NCBI RefSeq assembly: GCF_003352915.1
Contig: NZ_CP022314.1
Location: 3,813,040-3,824,114 of the forward strand
Direction: 5' to 3'
DNA length: 11,075 bases
Source: Arthrobacter sp. PM3
Lineage (GTDB): Bacteria; Actinomycetota; Actinomycetes; Actinomycetales; Micrococcaceae
The translations under genes and the position numbers were made by a program. Positions 6,159-11,075 of the stretch are shown here, one piece after another (position 1 is the stretch's first letter; every line of letters starts with the position of its first letter). Under the pieces are notes generated by a model, which ran no database searches, had not been told where the DNA came from, and saw only the letters and a list, made by a program, of their open reading frames with translations.

Positions 6159-6207
6159 AAGCCTTCCACCGCGGCATCCCCCAATAGTCGCGGTGGAAGG
6201 CTTTTCC
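6159..6207 (+). terminator. Hairpin with T4 tail, plus-strand terminator shape (possible tiny RNA)
   Basis: Arms AAGCCTTCCACCGCG (6159-6173) and CGCGGTGGAAGGCTT (6189-6203) pair exactly over 15 bp with a 15-nt loop, then CTTTTCC. The T run is only on the plus strand, although the neighbouring genes are both on the minus strand. It could still end the minus-strand small gene (stop at 6247) as a tail-less hairpin. With the promoter-like sequence immediately upstream it could give a roughly 50-nt plus-strand RNA. Confidence 0.6.
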
Positions 6208-6232
6208 AATGCCGTTTCCAATGCCGTTTCCA
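6204..6232. repeat. 12-bp tandem repeat, 2.4 copies
   Basis: TTCCAATGCCGT occurs at 6204-6215 and 6216-6227, followed by TTCCA. It abuts the T-rich end of the hairpin and ends 15 bp short of the stop codon of the small minus-strand gene. The copies are identical, which suggests a recent local duplication. Confidence 0.8.
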
Positions 6233-6246
6233 CTGGCCCGCCGCAG

Positions 6247-6537
6247 TCAGGCGGCGTCCGCTACCGCCTCCCGCAGCCGCCAGCCGCCGCCAAGGCCGTC
6301 CCGGATCAGTTCCATCGTGGTCAGTGCCGATCCGCGGTTGCGGCCAAGCCGTGCCTGAACCTGCCAGACCTCGACATCCACCCGGCTCAGGCCTTTTGGC
6401 ATCCGGCGCTCGGCCTCCCACCAGCTGACCCGCTCGAACCAGCGGACCGGCTCGGCCCCGATCAGCCATTCCCTGCCCCCTCGGACCACGGCCAGGGGCC
6501 GCCCGTCCGGGCATGTTCTCACCATTATGTGCTCCAT
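6247..6537 (-). CDS. Small actinobacterial hypothetical protein, DUF6504-like
   Basis: A soluble 96-residue protein of unknown function. Recognisable features are a PDGRPLAVVRGGREWLIG segment near the N-terminus (10-27), RWFERVSWWEAERR with paired Trp, VDVEVWQVQAR in the middle, and TTMELIRDGLGGGWRLREAV at the end. This order of an arginine-rich beta hairpin, a WW element, a WRV-like strand and a terminal ELxRD...GxWxL strand matches the small family I know as DUF6504; the assignment is from memory of the pattern. Start choice: the ATG at 6537 has no Shine-Dalgarno, but TAGTGT (6550-6545) ends 7 nt before it and CCGACA lies 17 nt further up, fitting a leaderless mRNA. An upstream in-frame ATG at 6567 has no ribosome site. 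It lies downstream of the glycosyltransferase gene, same strand. Confidence 0.72.
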   Translation of the reverse strand: MEHIMVRTCPDGRPLAVVRGGREWLIGAEPVRWFERVSWWEAERRMPKGLSRVDVEVWQVQARLGRNRGSALTTMELIRDGLGGGWRLREAVADAA

Positions 6538-6544
6538 GCCCGTC

Positions 6545-6573
6545 ACACTAGGGCGGACCCCGGACATTGTCGG
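6545..6573 (-). promoter_or_regulatory. Candidate promoter for leaderless mRNA of the small DUF6504-like gene
   Basis: Minus strand: CCGACA (6573-6568, 4/6 to TTGACA), 17-nt spacer, TAGTGT (6550-6545, TANNNT class), then 7 nt to the A of ATG at 6537. The geometry places transcription start on the start codon. It overlaps the short gap after the glycosyltransferase stop at 6586. Confidence 0.45.
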
Positions 6574-6585
6574 GGGGCGCCGTCC

Positions 6586-7854
6586 TCAGCCGGCGGCGTG
6601 GACCGCCACGACCCGGGGCTGGCGCAGCCGGATGAAGACGTCGGCCGGCTGGGCGTTCTTTCCCCGCAGCGTGACGGCCGAGATGCTGACGCCGTCCGGA
6701 AGCAGGACGCTCTGGCGTACGATGCCGCTGGCGTTCTTGGACCACGCCTGACGGCTCAGGCCAAACCTGCTGCTCCTGCTGAGGCCGAGCTTCTCCGGGT
6801 CAATGCCGTCCGCCCCGTGAAGGTCATAGGTCACCATGGCGAAGCCGCCGCGGAGCCTGCTGGCTGATTCGAACTCGAACTCGAACTCCACCAGGCCGCC
6901 GTCGACCCCGGCGTCCAGGGGGAAAGTCAGCTCCGTTTCTTCCGTAAGGCGCAATGGTTCGGCCCCCGGCGCGGAGAGTTCGTGCGGCACCAGCTCGCCG
7001 CGGATGATGTCATCGATCAGGGTCGGCCACTTGTCGGCGGCAATGTCCGCTGCCCGTACGCCAGGGAGCCTGTCGAGCCGGGCCAGCGACTCGGCCACTC
7101 GTTCGTGCGGAGACTCATTCAGCGTCGAGTCCTGGTCGCTGTGCCGGACCTGGAAGAACATGTGCTCGGTGGATTCCAGGATGGTCGGCATCACCTTGTC
7201 CACTCCGTGGTGCGGGCCCGGCGTCTTGATCTCGAGCCGGCCCTTGCCGGGATCGAAGGCCGACACGAACGCCATGCCCTGGGCGGACTTCGGGTGGTAG
7301 AACTCCCGAAGATTCATCAGTTCGCGCTCACCCTTGTATGCCGTCAGGCCGAGCCCGAAGGAGATTGCCATCCCCGTGTGGTTCGTGGTCCGGTAGGTTT
7401 CAAGGCGTGCCAGGTAGTCGGCGGCTAGCACGTCGTCGTCGTCGAGGCGGAACCACACCACCGGTTGCACGCCGTCAGCGGCGTCGAACTTGGCGGCAAG
7501 ATCCTCCTCGATCAGCGGCAGCACCTCTTCGATGCCGGTCCCCCGGACTACTTCATTCCACTCGACCGGCACCAGGAACGGGTACTGGGCCGCGGCCGCG
7601 AACAACAGTTCCTGGTGGCGCTTCGGGAGATGCTCGGAGTACATGACGTAGTGCTTGTAGTCATGGTCCTCCGCCATTGCGGCGAGGGCCGGCACGGACT
7701 TGGTGAAGAACATCTCGGCGCGCAGGTTGAGCCGCTTCTCCGAAAACAGGTAGCCCATGTAGTCCGCCGGGGTTCCGAAGACTCCGCCGCGCGACGTCTT
7801 CCATGAATGCGAGCCGGGCGAGAAAAGGCTGTACCGCGTAACGCCGTAGAACAC
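6586..7854 (-). CDS. Glycosyltransferase, putative rhamnosyl transferase family, with beta-rich C-terminal segment
   Basis: A predicted 422-residue cytosolic glycosyltransferase. It starts with VFYGVTRYSLF, like the putative rhamnosyl transferase family, and has a DDDD motif in VVWFRLDDDDVLAADYLARL (Asp138-141) that would bind a metal-nucleotide-sugar. GMAFVSAF and HHGVDKVMPTILES follow in the catalytic half. After about residue 300 there is a separate beta-rich segment containing EFEFEFESAS and DVFIRLRQPR, reminiscent of a carbohydrate-binding or jelly-roll domain; that is a guess. Start: GTG at 7854 has GGGGGAT 5 nt upstream and places the conserved TRYS near the N-terminus. A GTG at 7890 would add 12 residues without a ribosome site. 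No signal peptide or membrane segment. Neighbours give no pathway; a cell-envelope or capsule sugar role is inferred from the family. The exact acceptor is unknown. Confidence 0.8.
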   Translation of the reverse strand: MFYGVTRYSLFSPGSHSWKTSRGGVFGTPADYMGYLFSEKRLNLRAEMFFTKSVPALAAMAEDHDYKHYVMYSEHLPKRHQELLFAAAAQYPFLVPVEWNEVVRGTGIEEVLPLIEEDLAAKFDAADGVQPVVWFRLDDDDVLAADYLARLETYRTTNHTGMAISFGLGLTAYKGERELMNLREFYHPKSAQGMAFVSAFDPGKGRLEIKTPGPHHGVDKVMPTILESTEHMFFQVRHSDQDSTLNESPHERVAESLARLDRLPGVRAADIAADKWPTLIDDIIRGELVPHELSAPGAEPLRLTEETELTFPLDAGVDGGLVEFEFEFESASRLRGGFAMVTYDLHGADGIDPEKLGLSRSSRFGLSRQAWSKNASGIVRQSVLLPDGVSISAVTLRGKNAQPADVFIRLRQPRVVAVHAAG

Positions 7855-7893
7855 GTAGATCCCCCAAGGTGTGACGAGTGAACAAATCACCTA

Positions 7894-7899
7894 AGAATA
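7894..7899 (-). promoter_or_regulatory. Possible -10 box of the glycosyltransferase gene
   Basis: TATTCT on the minus strand, 39 nt before the GTG at 7854, giving a short leader with the GGGGGAT ribosome site. No good -35 was seen. TGTTCA lies just downstream (7884-7879). Confidence 0.3.
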
Positions 7900-7949
7900 C
7901 CCGGCCCCGCGCCTGAACGACACGCCAGCCGGCGTCCGCGTGGCACAAG

Positions 7950-7994
7950 AAAACCCCGCTGCCAAGGACCCTGGGGTCGTTGGCAACGGGGTTT
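7950..7994 (-). terminator. Rho-independent terminator of tRNA-Val
   Basis: Minus strand: AAACCCCGTTGCCAA (7994-7980) pairs over 15 bp, with one G-U, to the complementary arm at 7964-7950, and the stem runs into TTTTCTT. The loop contains a further GACCC/GGGTC element. It begins 4 nt after the tRNA CCA end. Confidence 0.9.
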
Positions 7995-7998
7995 GTCG

Positions 7999-8074
7999 TG
8001 GTGGGTCCTACCGGGATCGAACCGATGACATCCACGGTGTAAACGTGGCGCTCTACCAGCTGAGCTAAAGACCC
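7999..8074 (-). tRNA. tRNA-Val (anticodon UAC)
   Basis: A 76-nt cloverleaf on the minus strand with encoded CCA. The acceptor stem GGGTCTT pairs AGGACCC (one T-G wobble). D arm GCTC AGCTGGTA GAGC; anticodon stem CCACG/CGTGG with loop TTTACAC, anticodon TAC; variable loop ATGTC; T arm ATCGG TTCGATC CCGGT. All stems close, so the tRNA looks functional. It decodes GUA and probably other valine codons by wobble. It stands alone between the sirtuin gene and the glycosyltransferase gene and carries its own promoter and terminator. Confidence 0.98.
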
Positions 8075-8119
8075 AAAACGGCGGTTTCCGCGCTTCAGCG
8101 CGTCAACCAACGAACAGTT

Positions 8120-8149
8120 ACTGTACCGGACGAGGGGGGCCCGCGCCAA
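8120..8149 (-). promoter_or_regulatory. Candidate promoter of tRNA-Val
   Basis: Minus strand: TTGGCG (8149-8144, 4/6), 18-nt spacer, TACAGT (8125-8120). Transcription would start near 8113, leaving a leader of about 39 nt to be removed by RNase P. Confidence 0.5.
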
Positions 8150-8175
8150 TCGAAGCAGCGTACCGGGCGCCGCCG

Positions 8176-8198
8176 GCGCAACACTTAAGAGTTTGCGC
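8176..8198 (-). terminator. Weak stem-loop after the sirtuin gene
   Basis: GCGCAA (8176-8181) pairs TTGCGC (8193-8198), with an inner ACT/AGT, starting 2 nt after the stop codon at 8201. There is no T tract on the minus strand, so termination here is uncertain and read-through into the tRNA promoter region is possible. Confidence 0.35.
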
Positions 8199-8200
8199 GG

Positions 8201-9106
8201 TCAGAGTTCGGGCAGTTCAGCGGCGAGCCAGCTCAGGGCGCCGCTGACGCCGGCGTCGAGCTTGATCGTGGCCAGGTCATCCCCGCGGGTGGCTCCCCTG
8301 TTGATGATGACCACGGCCTTGCCCTGCTTCGCGGCGTGCCGGACAAAACGCAGCCCGCTCATCACGGTCAGGGACGAGCCGGCAACCAGCAGCGCTTCGG
8401 CGGCGTCGACCATGGCGTAGGAGCGCTCAACCCGGTCCTTGGGCACGTTTTCGCCGAAGTAGACAAAGTCCGGCTTCAGCGTGCCGCTGCAGGCGGGGCA
8501 GCGGGCCACGATGAAGGACTCGATCAGCTTCGAGTCCTCGACCGTGGCGTCGGCATCGGGCGCCATCTCAACGGCCCCGGCGGCGCGGGCACGTTCCAGG
8601 AAACCCGGGTTGAGTTCGTCCAGGACCCCGGCGAGGAGCTGGCGGCTGAACCGCCGGTGGCAGTCCAGGCACACCACCTGGTCGAACCTGCCGTGCAGGT
8701 CCACCACGTTGAGGCTGCCGGCGTCTTCGTGCAGCCGGTCCACGTTCTGGGTGATGAGGCCGGTCAGGAGCCCGCGGCGTTCCAGCCGGGCCACCGCGGC
8801 GTGGCCCGCGTTGGGGTCTGCCCGGCGCAGGTGCGACCAGCCGATATGATTGCGTGCCCAGTACCGCTGCCGGTTTTCCGCCGCGCCGATGAATTCCTGG
8901 TAGGTCATGGGGGCCCGCGGGGCGGCTCCGGGCCCGCGGTAGTCCGGGATGCCGGAATCGGTGCTCAGGCCGGCGCCGGTCAGCACGGCGAACCGCGCGC
9001 CTGCCAGGACACGGTGGATATCCTGCAGCGCCTCAAGCTCGCTGCGCTGTACGTCCGCGGGCGTCCCGGCCGCGGTGACCGGCGGGAGGCTGGCAAAACC
9101 AGTCAT
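8201..9106 (-). CDS. NAD-dependent protein deacylase, class II (SIRT4-like) sirtuin
   Basis: A 301-residue cytosolic Sir2-family enzyme that removes acyl groups from lysines using NAD+, giving nicotinamide and O-acyl-ADP-ribose. Motifs: NAD site GAGLSTDSGIPDYR (44-57), TQNVDRLH (119-126), catalytic His138 in DLHGRFD, zinc ligands Cys146/Cys149 and Cys203/Cys206, and GSSLTV (243-248). The 53 residues between the cysteine pairs and the GAG(L)STDSGIPDYRG wording match class II enzymes such as SIRT4 rather than compact CobB proteins. The ATG at 9106 (GGGGATC upstream) is preferred; a GTG-independent longer reading to 9181 would overlap the peroxiredoxin gene. It begins 31 nt after the peroxiredoxin stop, so it is probably third gene of an operon with DUF3052 and ahpE. 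The first 20-odd residues are a non-conserved tail. Confidence 0.95.
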   Translation of the reverse strand: MTGFASLPPVTAAGTPADVQRSELEALQDIHRVLAGARFAVLTGAGLSTDSGIPDYRGPGAAPRAPMTYQEFIGAAENRQRYWARNHIGWSHLRRADPNAGHAAVARLERRGLLTGLITQNVDRLHEDAGSLNVVDLHGRFDQVVCLDCHRRFSRQLLAGVLDELNPGFLERARAAGAVEMAPDADATVEDSKLIESFIVARCPACSGTLKPDFVYFGENVPKDRVERSYAMVDAAEALLVAGSSLTVMSGLRFVRHAAKQGKAVVIINRGATRGDDLATIKLDAGVSGALSWLAAELPEL

Positions 9107-9137
9107 CCCGATCCCCGGCCGCCGCTGCCTCACCGGT

Positions 9138-9665
9138 TCAGTTCCTGCCCAGCCCCGCGAGGGCGGACCGGTATGCGGCAAAATCCCTGGCCTGTCCGCG
9201 CGGATTCACCACGACGTAACGGACAATTCCTGCCGCGTCGATGATGAATGTGCCGCGCAGCGCCATGCCGCTGTCCGCGTCGAAGACGCCGTAGGCCGAG
9301 GCCACGGCGCCGTGCGGCCAGAAATCGGCCAAAAGATCGAAGTCGTAGCCTTCCTTTTCGGCGTAGGCGCGCTGGGCGAACTTGCTGTCCACCGACACGG
9401 CCAGCACCGCGGCGTCAGCATCTTCAAAGAGCGCCAGGTTGTCCCGGATTTCACACAGTTCCCCGGTGCAGATGCCGGAGAATGCGAAGGGATAGAAGAC
9501 AACCGCCACGTTGCGGCCACGGAAGTCGGACAGGCGCACCGGTTCGCCGAACTGGTTGACGAGCTCGAAGTCGGGTGCGGGCTCGCCGACGCCGGGAACG
9601 TCGCCGGGCGCAGGTACCACCTCGCCGGCCGGGAAAGCGGCGTCGTGCCGGATTGCTTGGGTCAC
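9138..9665 (-). CDS. ahpE: AhpE-type peroxiredoxin
   Basis: A 175-residue cytosolic thiol peroxidase that reduces H2O2, organic peroxides or peroxynitrite. The peroxidatic site is PFAFSGICTGELC with Cys66, Thr67 and Glu69. The downstream LLADFWPHGAVASAYGVFD (111-129) and RGTFIIDAAGIVRY are very close to M. tuberculosis AhpE, which is why I use the symbol. A second cysteine, Cys71, stands five residues after Cys66; M. tuberculosis AhpE has Asp there, while E. coli BCP has its resolving Cys at this spacing. The N-terminus is about 20 residues longer than in M. tuberculosis AhpE. Start: GTG at 9665 overlaps the stop of the DUF3052 gene in GTGA and has GGAAGA upstream, a sign of translational coupling. 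Cotranscription with DUF3052 and the sirtuin gene is likely. Confidence 0.95.
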   Translation of the reverse strand: MTQAIRHDAAFPAGEVVPAPGDVPGVGEPAPDFELVNQFGEPVRLSDFRGRNVAVVFYPFAFSGICTGELCEIRDNLALFEDADAAVLAVSVDSKFAQRAYAEKEGYDFDLLADFWPHGAVASAYGVFDADSGMALRGTFIIDAAGIVRYVVVNPRGQARDFAAYRSALAGLGRN

Positions 9666-10081
9666 TTGTTCTTCCGCGTGACCAACCGGGTGGCGCTCCA
9701 GTCCTTCGAGACGCCGGCCGAGGTGGTGTAATGCAGGCCCGCAGTGGGTGCGGCATCCTGGATGTCTGCCGGCGAAACGTAGCCGACCCGTCCGGACTTG
9801 GGCGTCAGGACCCACACCACGCCGCCCTCGGTGAGGGTGGTCAGCGAGTCGACCAGGGTGTCAACGAGGTCTCCGTCACCGGCACGCCACCACAGGATGG
9901 CTGCGTCGACGACCTCGTGGTCGTCCTCGTCAAGGAGCTCGGAGCCCGTGAGATCTTCGATGTCGTCACGCAAGTCGAAGTCGACGTCGTCGTCATAACC
10001 GAATTCCTGAATCAGGTCCCCGTCTTTGAAACCCAGTTTCTCCGCCACATTTACCGAAGTGGCGGCGTCGGCCTCGCTCAC
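9662..10081 (-). CDS. DUF3052 family protein
   Basis: A 139-residue soluble acidic protein found across Actinobacteria; function unknown. The N-terminus is conserved as NVAEKLGFKDGDLIQEFGYD (11-30), followed by a very acidic stretch (DDDVDFDLRDDIEDLTGSEL), VVDAAILWWRAGDGDLVDTL (57-76), and WVLTPKSGRVGYVSPADIQDAA (89-110). The tail ends in a basic VTRKNK. It is the same family as the M. tuberculosis gene between ahpE and aceE, so position and order are conserved. GTG at 10081 is preceded by AGGAG with a 6-nt gap, a strong site. It is first gene of the leftward operon, overlaps ahpE by 4 nt, and is divergent from aceE. Confidence 0.93.
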   Translation of the reverse strand: MSEADAATSVNVAEKLGFKDGDLIQEFGYDDDVDFDLRDDIEDLTGSELLDEDDHEVVDAAILWWRAGDGDLVDTLVDSLTTLTEGGVVWVLTPKSGRVGYVSPADIQDAAPTAGLHYTTSAGVSKDWSATRLVTRKNK

Positions 10082-10108
10082 GTGCTGCTCCTATGTTTTG
10101 TGAATTGC

Positions 10109-10136
10109 TTCATGTCTCAATGTTCATGTCTCAATG
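10109..10136. repeat. Exact 14-bp tandem repeat, two copies
   Basis: TTCATGTCTCAATG occurs twice back to back (10109-10122, 10123-10136), 28 bp upstream of the DUF3052 GTG. Read on the minus strand each copy contains TTGAGA, a -35-like hexamer, so the repeat may be a duplicated activator site or -35 region. Confidence 0.85.
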
Positions 10137-10351
10137 GACAAGTGATTTCCATTACTCCCAGCCAACACCCTTTGGGCCCTCGCTTCAAGCTGTTGGCCCC
10201 GCGATCCGCCATATTCTGCGTCACACAGGTCGTTCCGGCGGCCGTCAGGCGGCGCCCCGTCACACAACCAGTATGCCCGCGAAATACGTCGGGGGCTCCA
10301 GGCGGCGGCTACGCATCCGTCTGCCCGCACGGTTAGAGTGGCTGATGACGA

Positions 10352-10396
10352 CTACGCCCGGACGGGCAACCGCCCCGCCGGTACAGGCGGGCGTAG
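10352..10396. repeat. GC-rich imperfect dyad upstream of aceE
   Basis: CTACGCCCG (10352-10360) and CGGGCGTAG (10388-10396) pair exactly. Competing inner stems CCGCC/GGCGG (10370-10374, 10386-10390) and GCCCG/CGGGC (10356-10360, 10363-10367) are possible. No T tract follows, so it is not an obvious terminator. Confidence 0.5.
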
Positions 10397-10471
10397 CCGT
10401 GATTGGACCTTGCCCGGCGCATACGACCGGGCTGATGTAACCGATATGTCGCACACGTCGCGTTCACGCCA

Positions 10472-10502
10472 GGCAGCTACCCTGCCCGGAGCTGAGGGTG
10501 CC
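10472..10502 (+). other. Mutually exclusive hairpins in the likely aceE leader
   Basis: GGCAG/CTGCC (10472-10476, 10482-10486) competes with ACCCT/AGGGT (10479-10483, 10495-10499) extended by GGC/GCC. The second structure ends 15 nt before the AGAGAGG ribosome site. Whether these are transcribed depends on the unknown start site. Confidence 0.3.
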
Positions 10503-10530
10503 GATAGATGCGCTCAAAGAGAGGTTGGAC

Positions 10531-11075
10531 GTGGCTGCAGGAGAAGATACCTCCCATATCCTCAGCGGGTTGACTAACCAGCTGCCTGATCGTGATCCGG
10601 AAGAGACCGCCGAGTGGCTGGAGTCCCTGGACGCGTTGATTCAGGAACAGGGCACGGAGCGTGCCCAGTACATCATGCGCAGCCTGCTTCAGCGGGCCGG
10701 GGCGCAGAGCGTGGGTGTTCCGATGGTCACCACGACCGATTATGTGAACACGATCCCGGTGGACCAGGAGGCCCCGTTCCCCGGGGACGAGGAGATCGAG
10801 CGGAAGTACCGGGCGTGGCTGCGGTGGAACGCGGCGGTCATGGTGCACCGGGCGCAGCGGGCGGACATCGGGGTCGGCGGGCACATCTCGACCTATGCCG
10901 GGGCCGCGACCTTGTACGAGGTGGGGTTCAACCACTTCTTCCGCGGCAAGGACCACCCCTCCGGCGGGGACCAGGTGTTCTTCCAGGGCCACGCCTCCCC
11001 CGGGATGTACGCCCGGGCGTTCATGGAGGGCCGTTTGTCCGAGGAGGACCTGGACGGGTTCCGGCAGGAGAAGTC
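10531..11075 (+). CDS. aceE: Pyruvate dehydrogenase E1 component, homodimeric type (5' part only)
   Basis: E1 subunit of the pyruvate dehydrogenase complex: thiamine-diphosphate-dependent decarboxylation of pyruvate and transfer of the acetyl group to the lipoyl domain of E2, in the cytosol. Only the first 181 codons of about 900 are present; the gene runs off the window. The N-terminal segment includes [20 protein letters not shown] (22-41). The hallmark [20 protein letters not shown] (116-135) and [18 protein letters not shown] (147-164) are near-identical to AceE proteins and carry His118 and His154 of the ThDP site region. Start: GTG at 10531 has AGAGAGG at 10518-10524, 6 nt upstream. The ATG at 10508 is in another frame. 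Arg and Gly codons are strongly G-ending here. It is divergent from the DUF3052-ahpE-sirtuin operon, as in M. tuberculosis. Confidence 0.97.
   Translation, partial: MAAGEDTSHILSGLTNQLPDRDPEETAEWLESLDALIQEQGTERAQYIMRSLLQRAGAQSVGVPMVTTTDYVNTIPVDQEAPFPGDEEIERKYRAWLRWNAAVMVHRAQRADIGVGGHISTYAGAATLYEVGFNHFFRGKDHPSGGDQVFFQGHASPGMYARAFMEGRLSEEDLDGFRQEK

Larger units (their letters stand above)
10082..10530. promoter_or_regulatory. 449-bp divergent regulatory region between DUF3052 operon and aceE
   Basis: I find no convincing gene here; the short readings through it lack codon structure, ribosome sites and recognisable motifs. It holds an exact 14-bp tandem repeat near the DUF3052 start, scattered -10-like boxes on the plus strand (TATTCT 10212-10217, TAGAGT 10334-10339, TACCCT 10478-10483) without clear -35 partners, a GC-rich dyad at 10352-10396 and alternative hairpins at 10472-10502. 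The length is generous for a bacterial promoter region and suits a regulated housekeeping gene with a long leader. Confidence 0.5.

Noticed and set aside
5146..6867. Long plus-strand open reading frame (573 codons)
   Set aside because: Runs antisense through the FAH gene, the hairpin and the small gene; no family motif and it crosses three unrelated features.
6873..6891. Hexanucleotide run as a microsatellite outside genes
   Set aside because: It lies in frame within the glycosyltransferase and encodes alternating Glu-Phe, consistent with a beta strand.
7661..8149. Minus-strand reading of 162 codons across the tRNA region
   Set aside because: It reads through the tRNA-Val, its terminator and the N-terminal coding part of the glycosyltransferase in another frame.
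9666..9815. N-terminal extension of the peroxiredoxin
   Set aside because: It would overlap the DUF3052 gene by about 150 bp; the GTGA junction with a ribosome site is a better start.
10093..10440. Plus-strand reading of 115 codons in the aceE upstream region
   Set aside because: No ribosome site, no recognisable motif, and amino-acid composition like translated spacer.
1..11075. CRISPR array, transposase or phage genes
   Set aside because: No regularly spaced repeats, no DDE or serine/tyrosine recombinase motifs and no phage structural genes were seen on either strand.

Overview
The window is high-GC DNA (roughly two-thirds G+C by eye) from an actinobacterial chromosome, most likely an Arthrobacter-type Micrococcaceae. 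The main reason is the right end: homodimeric-type aceE, divergent from a DUF3052 gene and an AhpE-type peroxiredoxin, repeats the order known from Mycobacterium tuberculosis (ahpE-Rv2239c-Rv2240c-aceE). GTG starts, leaderless-looking promoters and -10 boxes of the TANNNT type fit the same group.

Left part (1-6246): a catabolic cluster. An IdnO-like short-chain dehydrogenase (SDR; its C-terminus lies beyond base 1) and a beta-hydroxyacid dehydrogenase form a leftward pair. They are divergent from a rightward D-2-hydroxyacid dehydrogenase, which ends in two stem-loop terminators. Convergent to it, three leftward genes read FAH-fold hydrolase, IclR regulator, MHS-type MFS carrier. Three oxidoreductases for hydroxy/keto acids, an FAH-family C-C bond enzyme, a carboxylate:H+ symporter and an IclR regulator together suggest uptake and breakdown of a sugar acid or other hydroxycarboxylate. 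The substrate cannot be named from sequence. The regulatory regions hold an exact 18-bp inverted repeat before the carrier and a recurring TGTTCA motif.

Middle part (6247-7994): a putative rhamnosyltransferase-family glycosyltransferase with an extra beta-rich C-terminal segment, then a small DUF6504-like protein with its own leaderless-type promoter. Between the small gene and the FAH gene, a plus-strand promoter-like sequence reads straight into a hairpin followed by T4.

Right part (7999-11075): a complete leftward tRNA-Val(UAC) with encoded CCA, its promoter and a strong terminator. Then comes a leftward operon of DUF3052 protein, AhpE-like peroxiredoxin (GTGA overlap) and class II (SIRT4-like) sirtuin. 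A 449-bp intergenic region with an exact 14-bp tandem duplication and several GC-rich dyads follows, then the first 181 codons of aceE. The tRNA separates a conserved core block from genes that look more variable, so its 3' side could be an island boundary, though no att repeat is visible here. No transposase, CRISPR array or defence system was seen.
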